A stretch of DNA of 35,600 nt, from assembly GCF_001945395.1 (NCBI RefSeq), contig NZ_MSXV01000043.1, positions 1 through 35,600 of the forward strand. Direction: 5' to 3'. The notes beneath the pieces are model-generated. The model saw only the letters and a list, made by a program, of their open reading frames with translations. It had not been told where the DNA came from and did not search any database. Shown piece after piece: positions 28,374-35,600 of the stretch (positions are counted from its first letter, which is position 1; every line of letters begins with the position of its first letter). The translations under genes were made by a program, and so were the position numbers. Source of the DNA: Pseudomonas sp. PA15(2017) (GTDB lineage Bacteria; Pseudomonadota; Gammaproteobacteria; Pseudomonadales; Pseudomonadaceae).

Positions 28374-28417
28374 CGCCCAATAAAAAACCCCGCGATAGCG
28401 GGGTTTTTTATTGGGCG
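28374..28417. terminator. Long bidirectional terminator, 20-bp perfect stem
   Basis: Positions 28374-28393 and 28398-28417 are perfect inverted complements with loop GATA. Because the A-tract and T-tract are part of the stem, it ends transcripts from both sides: dedA (plus) and ttgC (minus). Confidence 0.95.
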
Positions 28418-28428
28418 ATCGCAACCGA

Positions 28429-29880
28429 TCAGGACTGCGGTGCGGCCGCGGTGGCCGGTGCGGTCTGGGTACGCTCGTTCCAGCCACCACCGAGTGCCTT
28501 GTACAGGTTGATCTCGCTGGTGAGCTGCGACAGGCGTACACCGATCAGTTGCTGCTCGGCGCTGAACAGCTGGCGCTGGGCATCGAGCAGGGTCAGGTAG
28601 CTGTCCACGCCGGTACGGAAACGGCGGTCAGCCAGGTCGTAGTAGTTCTCGGAGGTTTCCACCAGGCGGCGCTGCGCCTGCAGTTGCTCTTCGAAGGTAC
28701 CGCGCGCGGCGAGACCATCGGAGACTTCCTGGAAGGCGGTCTGCACCGCTTTCTCGTAGTTCGCCACCTGAATGTTCTTCTGGATCTCGGCGTAGTCGAG
28801 GTTCGCGCGCAGGCGACCGGCCGTGAAGATCGGCAGGTTGATCTGCGGCTGGAACAGCCAGGTGCCCGAACCGCCGTCGAACAGGCCCGACAGCTGGCGG
28901 CTGGCGGTACCGGCGTTGGCAGTCAGGCTGATGCTCGGGAAGAACGCAGCACGCGCAGCGCCGATGCTGGCGTTGGCGGCGAGCAGTTCACGCTCGGCCT
29001 GCAGCACGTCGGGGCGGCGCTGCAGCAGGTCGGACGGCAGGCCAGCCGGCAGATCGGCCAGCAGTTGCTTGTCGAGCCCCTCGCCTTGCGGCAAGTCGGC
29101 CGGCACCGGGCCGCCGAGCAGCACGCCCAGGGCGTTGCGATCCTGCGCGACCTGACGGGTGTACTGCGCCAGGTTGGCCTGGGCGGTCTGTACCGAGGTA
29201 CGCGCCTGGCTCAGGGACAAAGCATCGGTTACACCGACGTCGAAACTGCGCTGGGTCAATTCCAGGCTGCGCTGGAAGGTGCCGAGCGTTTCGCGGGTCA
29301 GCTTGAGCAACGCCTCGTCGGCCTGCAGCGTCAGGTAGGCGTTGGCCACGCTGGCGATCAGGCTGATCTGGGTGCTGCGCTGCGCCTCTTCGGTGGCGAA
29401 GTATTGCTGCAGAGTCTGTTCGTTGAGGCTGCGCAGGCGACCAAAGAAGTCCACTTCCCAGGCATTCACGCCCACGGTCGCGCTGTACTGGCCACCGACC
29501 GTGGAGCGGCCGGTCTGCGACAGATCAGCGGGGGTACGTTGGCGGGCACCGCTACCATCGGCCGATACGTTGGGGAACAGCTCCGAACGCTGGATGCGGT
29601 ACTGGGCCTGGTAAGCCTCGACGTTCAACGCCGCCACACGCAGGTCGCGGTTGTTGTTCAGCGCGGTTTCCACCAGGCGCTGCAGGGCCGGATCACGCAG
29701 GAACTCGCGCCAGCCGAGATCGGCCGCCGCGACCGAGCCCTGCACGGCGCTGCCCTGGTAAGCCTGGCCCTGGGGCCAGGCACTGTCGACCGGCGCATCG
29801 GGGCGCTGGTAGTCGGGGATCATGGTGCAGCCGCTGAGCACGATGCTCGCGACGGCTAGAGACAACAGGGACTGCCTCAC
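28429..29880 (-). CDS. ttgC: RND efflux outer-membrane channel (OprM/TtgC family)
   Basis: An outer-membrane trimeric channel of a tripartite drug pump. 483 residues. Lipoprotein signal with lipobox LSGC (Cys18) and the sequence [13 protein letters not shown]. Two outer-membrane-efflux repeats include [25 protein letters not shown] and [20 protein letters not shown], then [15 protein letters not shown]. The start is GTG at 29880, overlapping the ttgB stop by 4 bp (GTGA), so translation is coupled. It is closest in my memory to P. putida TtgC and P. aeruginosa OprM. It ends at the 28374 terminator. Confidence 0.94.
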   Translation of the reverse strand: MRQSLLSLAVASIVLSGCTMIPDYQRPDAPVDSAWPQGQAYQGSAVQGSVAAADLGWREFLRDPALQRLVETALNNNRDLRVAALNVEAYQAQYRIQRSELFPNVSADGSGARQRTPADLSQTGRSTVGGQYSATVGVNAWEVDFFGRLRSLNEQTLQQYFATEEAQRSTQISLIASVANAYLTLQADEALLKLTRETLGTFQRSLELTQRSFDVGVTDALSLSQARTSVQTAQANLAQYTRQVAQDRNALGVLLGGPVPADLPQGEGLDKQLLADLPAGLPSDLLQRRPDVLQAERELLAANASIGAARAAFFPSISLTANAGTASRQLSGLFDGGSGTWLFQPQINLPIFTAGRLRANLDYAEIQKNIQVANYEKAVQTAFQEVSDGLAARGTFEEQLQAQRRLVETSENYYDLADRRFRTGVDSYLTLLDAQRQLFSAEQQLIGVRLSQLTSEINLYKALGGGWNERTQTAPATAAAPQS

Positions 29881-32800
29881 TGGACGGCCTCCTCATCGTT
29901 GAGTTTTTTGGCGCTCTTGTCCTTGAACATCGAGCTGACCACCACGTAGAACAACGGGATCCAGAAGATCGCCAGCACCGCCGCGGTAAGCATACCGCCG
30001 ATCACACCGGTACCGATGGCATGTTTGCTACCGGCACCCGCGCCGCTGGAAATGGCCAGCGGAACCACGCCAAGGATGAATGCCAGGGAGGTCATGATGA
30101 TCGGGCGCAGTCGCATGCGGCACGCCTCGACCGCCGCCTCGAGATGGCTCATGCCCTGCTCGTGCAGCGACTTGGCGAACTCGACGATGAGGATCGCGTT
30201 CCGCGCCGACAAACCGATGGTGGTGATCAAGCCCACCTGGAAGAACACGTCGTTGGACAACCCGCGCCCCAGGGTGAACAGCAGCGCACCGAGAATACCC
30301 AGCGGCACTACCAGGATCACCGAGAACGGAATCGACCAGCTCTCGTACAGTGCCGCCAGGCAGAGGAACACCACCAGCAGCGAAAGCGCATAGAGGGCCA
30401 GGGTCTGCGAACCCGCCAGACGCTCCTCGTAGGATTGCCCGGTCCAGTCGAAGCCGACGCCCTGCGGCAACTCGGCGGCGATGCGCTCGACCTCGGCCAT
30501 CGCCTCACCCGAACTATGACCCGGCGCTGGCGCACCTAGAATCTCGATGGCGCTCACCCCGTTGTAGCGCGACAGCTTGGGCGAACCGTAGGTCCACTCG
30601 CCAGTGGCGAAGGCGCTGAACGGCACCATCTGGCCCTGGTCGTTGCGTACGTGCCACTTGCTCAGGTCTTCGGGGTTCATGCGCGAGTCGCTTTGACCCT
30701 GCAGATACACCTTCTTGACCCGACCGCGGTCGATGAAGTCGTTGACGTAACTGCCGCCCCAACCAATCTGCAGGGTGGTGTTGACGTCCGACAGGGACAC
30801 ACCCAGGGTGCGCACCTTCTCGTCGTCGATCAGCAGCTTGTACTGCGGCTCGTCGAGCAGACCGTTGGCGCGCACGCTGCTGAGCACCGGGCTCTGGTTG
30901 GCCAGTTGCAGGAACTTGTCACGGGCTTCGTTCAGGGTGGCCTGGCCAACGCCGGCGCGGTCCTGCAGGAACAGGTTGAAGCCGGTGGCGTTACCCAGCT
31001 CCATGACCGCAGGCGGGGCGAAGGCGAACACCATGGCATCGCGGAACTCGCCACCGAAGAAGCGGCCCTGGGCGCGCTCCGCCAGTTCGGCGACGCTGGT
31101 GCCGGCAGCGGTACGCTCGGACCACGGCTTGAGCATGATGAACGCCATACCCGAGCTCTGGCCACGGCCGGCGAAGTTGAAGCCGGTCACGGTGAACACC
31201 GAATTGACCACATCCTTCTCGTCTTCGAGCAGGTACTTGCGCATGTCGTCGACGACCGCCTGGGTACGCTCGGCACTGGAGCCGGACGGCGTCTGCACCT
31301 GAGCGAACAGAACGCCCTGGTCTTCCTCGGGCAGGAACGCCGACGGGATCAGGGTGAACAGCCAGCCCGCCACCGCCACGATGACCGCGTAGATGATCAG
31401 GAATGGCGCCTTGCGCTTGACCACGCCGCGTACACCACGCTCATAGCCGTTGACGCTACGCTCGAAGGTGCGGTTGAACCAGCCGAAGAAGCCGCCCTTC
31501 TCGTGGTGATCGCCCTTGGCGATCGGTTTGAGCATGGTGGCGCACAGCGCCGGCGTGAAGATCAGTGCGAGGATTACCGAGAGCACCATGGCCGAAACGA
31601 TGGTGATCGAGAACTGCCGGTAGATGACGCCCACCGAACCGCCGAAGAAGGCCATAGGCAGCAGCACCGCCGACAGCACCACGCCGATACCGACCAGTGC
31701 GCCCTGGATCTGCCCCATGGATTTTCGCGTCGCCTCGAGCGGCGACAGCCCCTCTTCGCGCATCACCCGCTCGACGTTCTCGACCACCACGATGGCGTCG
31801 TCCACCAGCAGGCCGATGGCCAGGATCATGGCGAACATGGTCAGGGTGTTGATGCTGTAGCCGAATACCGCCAGCACGCCAAAGGTACCGAGCAATACCA
31901 CCGGCACGGCCAGGGTCGGGATCAATGTGGCGCGGAAGTTCTGCAGGAACAGATACATGACCAGGAAGACCAGCACGAAGGCTTCGATCAGGGTCATGAT
32001 CACGCCATGGATCGACTCCTGCACCACGGGGGTGGAGTCGTACGGCATCACCACTTCCATGCCGGCCGGAAAGAACGGCTTCAGCTCTTCGATGGTGGCG
32101 CGGATCGCATTGGCGGTATCCAGGGCATTGGCGCCGGTAGCCAGCTTGATCGCCAGACCGGAGGCCGGGTTGCCGTTGAACTGCGCACGGATGTTGTAGT
32201 TCTCGCCGCCCAGCTCGACCTTGGCGACATCGCCCAGGCGCACCTGGGAACCGTCGCGGTTGACCTTCAGCAGGATGTCGCGGAACTGCTCGGGGGTCTG
32301 CAGACGAGTTTTGCCGATGATGGTGGCGTTGAGCTGCTGGCCGGGGCCGGCTGGCAGGCCACCGAACTGGCCGGAGGAAATCTGCACGTTCTGCGCCTGC
32401 ACGGCGGTGCGCACGTCGACCGGGGTCAGCTGGAAGTTGTTGAGCTTGGCCGGGTCGAGCCAGATGCGCATGGCGTACTGGGCACCGAACACCTGGAAGT
32501 CGCCGACGCCGGGGGTCCGGGAAATCGGGTCCTGCATGTTGGCGACGATGTAGTTGGACAGGTCCTGGTTGGTCATGCTGCCGTCAGTGGACACCACGCC
32601 GATCACCAGCAGGAAGTTCTTCACTGCCTTGGTGACGCGCAGGCCCTGCTGCTGGACTTCCTGAGGCAACAGCGGCGTGGCCAGCTGCAACTTGTTCTGC
32701 ACCTGAACCTGGGCGATGTCCGGGTTGGTGCCCTGGTTGAAGGTGACAACAATTTCCATGCTGCCGTCGGAGTTGCTCGCCGAGCTGATGTAGCGCAGCC

Positions 32801-33020
32801 CATCGATACCGTTCATTTGCTGCTCGATCACCTGCACCACCGTGTCCTGCACGGTCTGTGCGGAGGCACCCGGGTAGTTGACCTGGATGCTCACGGCAGG
32901 CGCAGCGATGCTCGGGTATTGGTTGACCGGCAGTTTGAGGATGGACAGTCCGCCGGCCAGCATGATCACCAAGGCGATCACCCAGGCGAAAATCGGCCTG
33001 TCGATGAAGAAATTCGACAT
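29877..33020 (-). CDS. ttgB: RND multidrug efflux pump, inner-membrane transporter
   Basis: A proton-driven HAE1-family transporter of 1047 residues, the MexB/AcrB length. The N-terminal [20 protein letters not shown] is typical. The proton-relay Asp pair is present in [18 protein letters not shown] (near 407-408 by MexB numbering), with the partner Lys in the TM10 segment [11 protein letters not shown]. The two large periplasmic loops and twelve TM helices are complete. I see no truncation. It lies 14 bp after ttgA and overlaps ttgC. Substrates are expected to be antibiotics, solvents and plant phenolics, by similarity to TtgB. Confidence 0.96.
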   Translation of the reverse strand: MSNFFIDRPIFAWVIALVIMLAGGLSILKLPVNQYPSIAAPAVSIQVNYPGASAQTVQDTVVQVIEQQMNGIDGLRYISSASNSDGSMEIVVTFNQGTNPDIAQVQVQNKLQLATPLLPQEVQQQGLRVTKAVKNFLLVIGVVSTDGSMTNQDLSNYIVANMQDPISRTPGVGDFQVFGAQYAMRIWLDPAKLNNFQLTPVDVRTAVQAQNVQISSGQFGGLPAGPGQQLNATIIGKTRLQTPEQFRDILLKVNRDGSQVRLGDVAKVELGGENYNIRAQFNGNPASGLAIKLATGANALDTANAIRATIEELKPFFPAGMEVVMPYDSTPVVQESIHGVIMTLIEAFVLVFLVMYLFLQNFRATLIPTLAVPVVLLGTFGVLAVFGYSINTLTMFAMILAIGLLVDDAIVVVENVERVMREEGLSPLEATRKSMGQIQGALVGIGVVLSAVLLPMAFFGGSVGVIYRQFSITIVSAMVLSVILALIFTPALCATMLKPIAKGDHHEKGGFFGWFNRTFERSVNGYERGVRGVVKRKAPFLIIYAVIVAVAGWLFTLIPSAFLPEEDQGVLFAQVQTPSGSSAERTQAVVDDMRKYLLEDEKDVVNSVFTVTGFNFAGRGQSSGMAFIMLKPWSERTAAGTSVAELAERAQGRFFGGEFRDAMVFAFAPPAVMELGNATGFNLFLQDRAGVGQATLNEARDKFLQLANQSPVLSSVRANGLLDEPQYKLLIDDEKVRTLGVSLSDVNTTLQIGWGGSYVNDFIDRGRVKKVYLQGQSDSRMNPEDLSKWHVRNDQGQMVPFSAFATGEWTYGSPKLSRYNGVSAIEILGAPAPGHSSGEAMAEVERIAAELPQGVGFDWTGQSYEERLAGSQTLALYALSLLVVFLCLAALYESWSIPFSVILVVPLGILGALLFTLGRGLSNDVFFQVGLITTIGLSARNAILIVEFAKSLHEQGMSHLEAAVEACRMRLRPIIMTSLAFILGVVPLAISSGAGAGSKHAIGTGVIGGMLTAAVLAIFWIPLFYVVVSSMFKDKSAKKLNDEEAVQ

Positions 33021-33034
33021 CGTGTAATCGCTCC

Positions 33035-34174
33035 TTAGCGGCTCTCAGCCTGGTCAGCCGCCTGTTGCGGCGCGGCCACGTTCTTCGCTTCGGTGGTTTT
33101 CACCTCGCCCCCCGGCTGCACAAACTGCAGGCCTTCGGTGATCAGCTTGTCGCCGGATTTCAGGCCATCGAGCACCAGCCAGCGGTTGCCGGCGGTACGT
33201 TCGGCCTTGATCTGGCGCAGCTCGACCTTGTTCTCGGCATTGACCACCAGCGCGGTCGGGTCACCCTTGGCGTTGCGGGTCACGCCTTGTTGCGGCGCGA
33301 GGATGGCTTCCTTGTTCACACCGGCAGGCAGGCGGGCATGCACGAACATGCCGGGCAGCAGGGTATGGTCGGGGTTAGGGAATACGGCGCGCATGGTCAC
33401 CGAGCCCGTGCCTTCATCGACCGACACTTCGGCGAATTCCAGGGTGCCTTCGTGCTCGTAGGTGCTGCCGTCCTCGAGGCGCAGCTGCACCTTGGCAGCG
33501 GTGTCGCTGGCCTTCTGCAACTGGCCGCTTTCCAGTTCGCGGCGCAGGCGCAGCAGGTCCTTGGTCGGCTGGGTCACGTCGACGTAGATCGGATCGAGCT
33601 GCTGGATGGTCGCCATGGCGTTGGTCTGGCCGTTGCTGACCAGCGCGCCTTCGGTGACCGCGGAACGGCCAACGCGGCCGGCAATGGGCGCCAGCACCTT
33701 GGTATAGCGCACGTTGATGCGCGCCTGCTCCAGCGAGGCCTCGGCCTGCAGGCGAGACGCCTGGGCTTCATCGTAGGCCTGACGGCTCACGGCCTGATCG
33801 GACACCAGGCTCTTGTAACGCTCGGCCAGCGATTTGGCCGAGGCCAGGGTCGCTTCCGCGCTCTTGGCTGCAGCCACGTACACCGCCGAATCGATCTGAT
33901 ACAGCTGTTCACCGGCTTTGACTTCAGAACCTTCCTTGAACAGGCGCTTCTGAATGATGCCGTCGACCTGCGGACGCACCTCGGCGATGCGGTAAGCAGC
34001 GGTTCTGCCCGGCAGTTCGGTGGTCAGCGTATAGGGCTCTGCCTGCAGCGTGACGACGCCGACAGTCGGCGCCTGACGCGGTGGCGGAGCAGCCTCATCG
34101 CTGCAACCAGCGAGCGTCAGCGTGGCCAGAGCGATAGCGGAAACCATAGCGGCGAAGGCTGGCTTCTTCTGCAT
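33035..34174 (-). CDS. ttgA: RND efflux periplasmic adaptor (membrane-fusion protein)
   Basis: 379 residues from the ATG at 34174. Lipoprotein signal with lipobox LAGC (Cys24). It has an N-terminal lipoyl-like half ([31 protein letters not shown]), an alpha-helical hairpin (about 95-160, [27 protein letters not shown]), the second lipoyl half ([16 protein letters not shown]) and a beta-barrel ([16 protein letters not shown]). The alternative start at 34189 lacks a ribosome-binding site, whereas 34174 has GAGG upstream. It is the first gene of the efflux operon, controlled from the TtgR operator. Confidence 0.95.
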   Translation of the reverse strand: MQKKPAFAAMVSAIALATLTLAGCSDEAAPPPRQAPTVGVVTLQAEPYTLTTELPGRTAAYRIAEVRPQVDGIIQKRLFKEGSEVKAGEQLYQIDSAVYVAAAKSAEATLASAKSLAERYKSLVSDQAVSRQAYDEAQASRLQAEASLEQARINVRYTKVLAPIAGRVGRSAVTEGALVSNGQTNAMATIQQLDPIYVDVTQPTKDLLRLRRELESGQLQKASDTAAKVQLRLEDGSTYEHEGTLEFAEVSVDEGTGSVTMRAVFPNPDHTLLPGMFVHARLPAGVNKEAILAPQQGVTRNAKGDPTALVVNAENKVELRQIKAERTAGNRWLVLDGLKSGDKLITEGLQFVQPGGEVKTTEAKNVAAPQQAADQAESR

Positions 34175-34260
34175 CTGAAAGGACCTCATGTCTAAGTGAT
34201 TCGAGCCGCGGGGGCGATACCTGGCAGATAGCCGAGGTGGATATTGGGAAATAAAGCGCA

Positions 34261-34293
34261 AATATACTTACGTTCGAGAATGTTTGTAAATGC
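34261..34293. promoter_or_regulatory. ttgA promoter overlapping a TtgR-type operator
   Basis: The stretch ATATACTTAC ... GTTTGTAAAT matches, from memory, the P. putida TtgR operator between ttgR and ttgA. It differs mainly in the centre. On the minus strand it contains -35 TTACAA (complement of 34284-34289) and -10 TATATT (complement of 34261-34266), separated by 17 bp, directing ttgA. The operator thus covers the whole ttgA promoter. Effector-bound TtgR would release it. The divergent ttgR promoter must overlap or lie just to the right. Confidence 0.82.
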
Positions 34294-34374
34294 ATCTTTT
34301 TGTGTGACACTGCGCGCCTGTGTGACCCCGGCCAGGGGTTTTGATCCGAATTTTTTACGCTTGGAAGCCGCGCT

Positions 34375-35010
34375 ATGGCCAGACGCACCAAAGAGGAAGC
34401 CGAAGAAACCCGCGCGCAGATTCTCGATGCCGCCGAGCGGGTGTTCTACGCCAATGGCGTGTCGGCCACCTCGCTGGCAGACATCGCCGCCGCAGCCGGC
34501 GTCACGCGTGGCGCCATCTATTGGCACTTCCAGAACAAGGTCGACGTGTTCCAAGCCATGCTCGACCGCCGCCTGCTGCCCCAGGAAGAACTGTCCCGTG
34601 CTTGCGAAAGCGAGGACGAACCTGACCCACTGGGCAACATGCGCCAACTGCTGGTGCAACTGCTGTTGCGCATGCATGCCGACATCGAATGCCGACGGGT
34701 TGGAGAAATTCTGCAATACAAATGTGAATACAGCTCCGAGCTCGGCGGCCTGCGCCAGCAGATGCAGGTGTTCCAGCAAGAATGCGACCAACGCATTGCC
34801 AGAACATTACGCAATGCCGTCAACCGCGGCCAGTTGCCGGCCGACCTCGACTGCCAGCGCGCGGCCATCTGTCTGCATGCTTACATGGATGGCCTGCAGG
34901 CCCACTGGCTGCTCAATCCTGACGCCTACGACCTGCAAGCCCATGCCCACGCCATGGTCGACGCGATGATCGACATGCTGCAGCACAGTGAAGCGCTGCG
35001 TACCTGCTGA
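34375..35010 (+). CDS. ttgR: TetR-family repressor of the efflux operon
   Basis: 211 residues. The N-terminal TetR helix-turn-helix (about 10-57) includes RAQILDAAERVFYANGVSATSLADIAAAAGVTRGAIYWHF. The C-terminal ligand-binding domain has the TtgR/AcrR pattern (REL-type QYKCEYSSELGGLRQQM and the end AYMDGLQAHWLLNP). TtgR is released from DNA by antibiotics and plant phenolics such as naringenin and phloretin. The ATG at 34375 follows GGAAG. It is divergent from ttgA across the operator at 34261-34293. Confidence 0.94.
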   Translation: MARRTKEEAEETRAQILDAAERVFYANGVSATSLADIAAAAGVTRGAIYWHFQNKVDVFQAMLDRRLLPQEELSRACESEDEPDPLGNMRQLLVQLLLRMHADIECRRVGEILQYKCEYSSELGGLRQQMQVFQQECDQRIARTLRNAVNRGQLPADLDCQRAAICLHAYMDGLQAHWLLNPDAYDLQAHAHAMVDAMIDMLQHSEALRTC

Positions 35011-35097
35011 TCGACCTGGAAGCTATTCATAATCTTTAAGCTCAGGTTCGACGACTTGGGCAGCTAAGTGGCGGGAGCGGCCGTTCCCCGACCCACT

Positions 35098-35121
35098 GTG
35101 GGAGCGCGCCATGCGCGCGAA
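35098..35121 (+). repeat. Pseudomonas REP sequence
   Basis: GTGGGAGCGCGCCATGCGCGCGAA, a 24-base REP core, carries the hairpin GCGCGC-CAT-GCGCGC (35104-35118) after a GTGGGA head. It lies in the 126-bp gap between ttgR and the transposase, 16 bp from the transposase stop codon. Confidence 0.75.
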
Positions 35122-35136
35122 AAATCGCGGCATGGA

Positions 35137-35600
35137 CTAGGTGTGTAAACCCAGTACGTTGTTCAGTGGCAATGGAGCCCGACTGATTGGTGGTTTGTAG
35201 CTGAGACTGCTGTGCGGCCTGTGCCAGTTGTAATGGTGCAGCCAGGCTGGCAAATGCCTGGCTCGTTGTTCGGAGCTGTCATAGCTGCGTGCATAGGCCC
35301 ACTCACGTAGGCTCGTTTGGATGAAACGTTCGGCTTTGCCGTTCGTGCGCGGTGTATAGGGTTTAGTGCGCATGTGTTTCAGCCCTAGCCGAGCACATAA
35401 GCACCGAAAAGAATGAGAGCGGTAGCAGGCACCATTGTCTGTCATGACGCGTTTGAAGCGGATGCCCAGCCCGCGGTAGTAACGCAACGCCTGCAGCAGG
35501 GCTCGACAGGCGCTGTTGCCGCGCTCATCTGGGTGCAGGCTGGTGAAGGCCAGCCGAGACGCGTCATCGATGGCTACATGAACGAACTCCCAGCCGGCGC
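35137..35600 (-). mobile_element. IS481-family transposase, 3' part (runs off the window)
   Basis: The open frame continues to the window edge, giving about 154 C-terminal residues of a DDE transposase. All three catalytic acids are visible: Asp in VAIDDASRLAF, Asp in MTDNGACYRS and Glu in GKAERFIQT. The end reads LPAWLHHYNWHRPHSSLSYKPP, typical of IS481-type integrase-core proteins. The 5' part and the left terminal repeat lie outside the window. The element end should lie close to the stop codon (near 35125-35145), but I could not define the inverted repeat. The part present has no internal stop. Confidence 0.88.

Noticed and set aside
30651..33038. Very long plus-strand open frame opposite ttgB
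   Set aside because: It is an antisense shadow caused by high GC third positions of ttgB; it is rich in His, Gln and Arg and has no family signature. The same applies to other long frames opposite hemH, prfA, hemA and ychF.

Overview
This is a chromosomal window from a Pseudomonas species. The evidence is high GC with strongly GC-biased third codon positions, Pseudomonas-type REP hairpins, and a gene order that I recall matching the P. aeruginosa PA4655-PA4674 neighbourhood: hemH, photolyase, pagL, murI, moeB, prmC, prfA, hemA, TPR lipoprotein, lolB, ispE, tRNA-Gln, prs, rplY, pth, ychF, tRNA-Met. A ttgABC/ttgR-type efflux locus close to the P. putida one follows. The lineage cannot be narrowed to species from sequence reading alone.

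Layout. (1) 136-2119, minus strand: ferrochelatase and a TIGR01777-family epimerase. (2) 2120-2615: gene-free, holding a 214-bp element with terminal inverted repeats that encodes no protein. (3) 2616-9034, plus strand: a bacterial renalase and a TIGR02450 protein, then a closely packed operon of YbgA-like DUF523/DUF1722 protein, MerR-family LitR-like regulator, CPD photolyase and SDR, followed by DUF2878 and YkgJ-like genes. Two identical-geometry TGTACA operators lie in front of the photolyase operon. (4) 9106-14573, minus strand: pagL, then the overlapping murI-moeB-prmC-prfA-hemA cluster linking haem, cell wall and translation termination. (5) 14849-21966, plus strand: TPR lipoprotein, lolB, ispE, two identical tRNA-Gln genes, prs, rplY, pth and ychF. 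(6) 22125-23844: a GAF-PAS-PAS-GGDEF gene split by a frameshift that coincides with a 7-bp tandem duplication, followed by tRNA-Met(CAT). (7) 24121 to about 26360: an accessory stretch downstream of the tRNA, with a FitAB/VapBC-type toxin-antitoxin pair, a tail-anchored small protein, decayed-looking sequence and a DUF3592 membrane protein. (8) 26583-28365: an RcnB-like periplasmic protein, an uncharacterised single-TM protein and a DedA membrane protein. (9) 28429-35010: the ttgC-ttgB-ttgA RND efflux operon (minus) divergent from its TetR repressor ttgR (plus), with a recognisable TtgR operator between them. (10) 35137 to the window end: the 3' part of an IS481-type transposase next to a REP sequence.

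How it works together. Most of the window is housekeeping. The most interesting parts are the putative light-responsive photolyase operon, which carries several uncharacterised genes; the diguanylate cyclase gene apparently switched off, or made switchable, by a 7-bp duplication; and an SDR in the photolyase operon with Phe in place of the catalytic Tyr. I did not find a wholly new defence or biosynthetic system.
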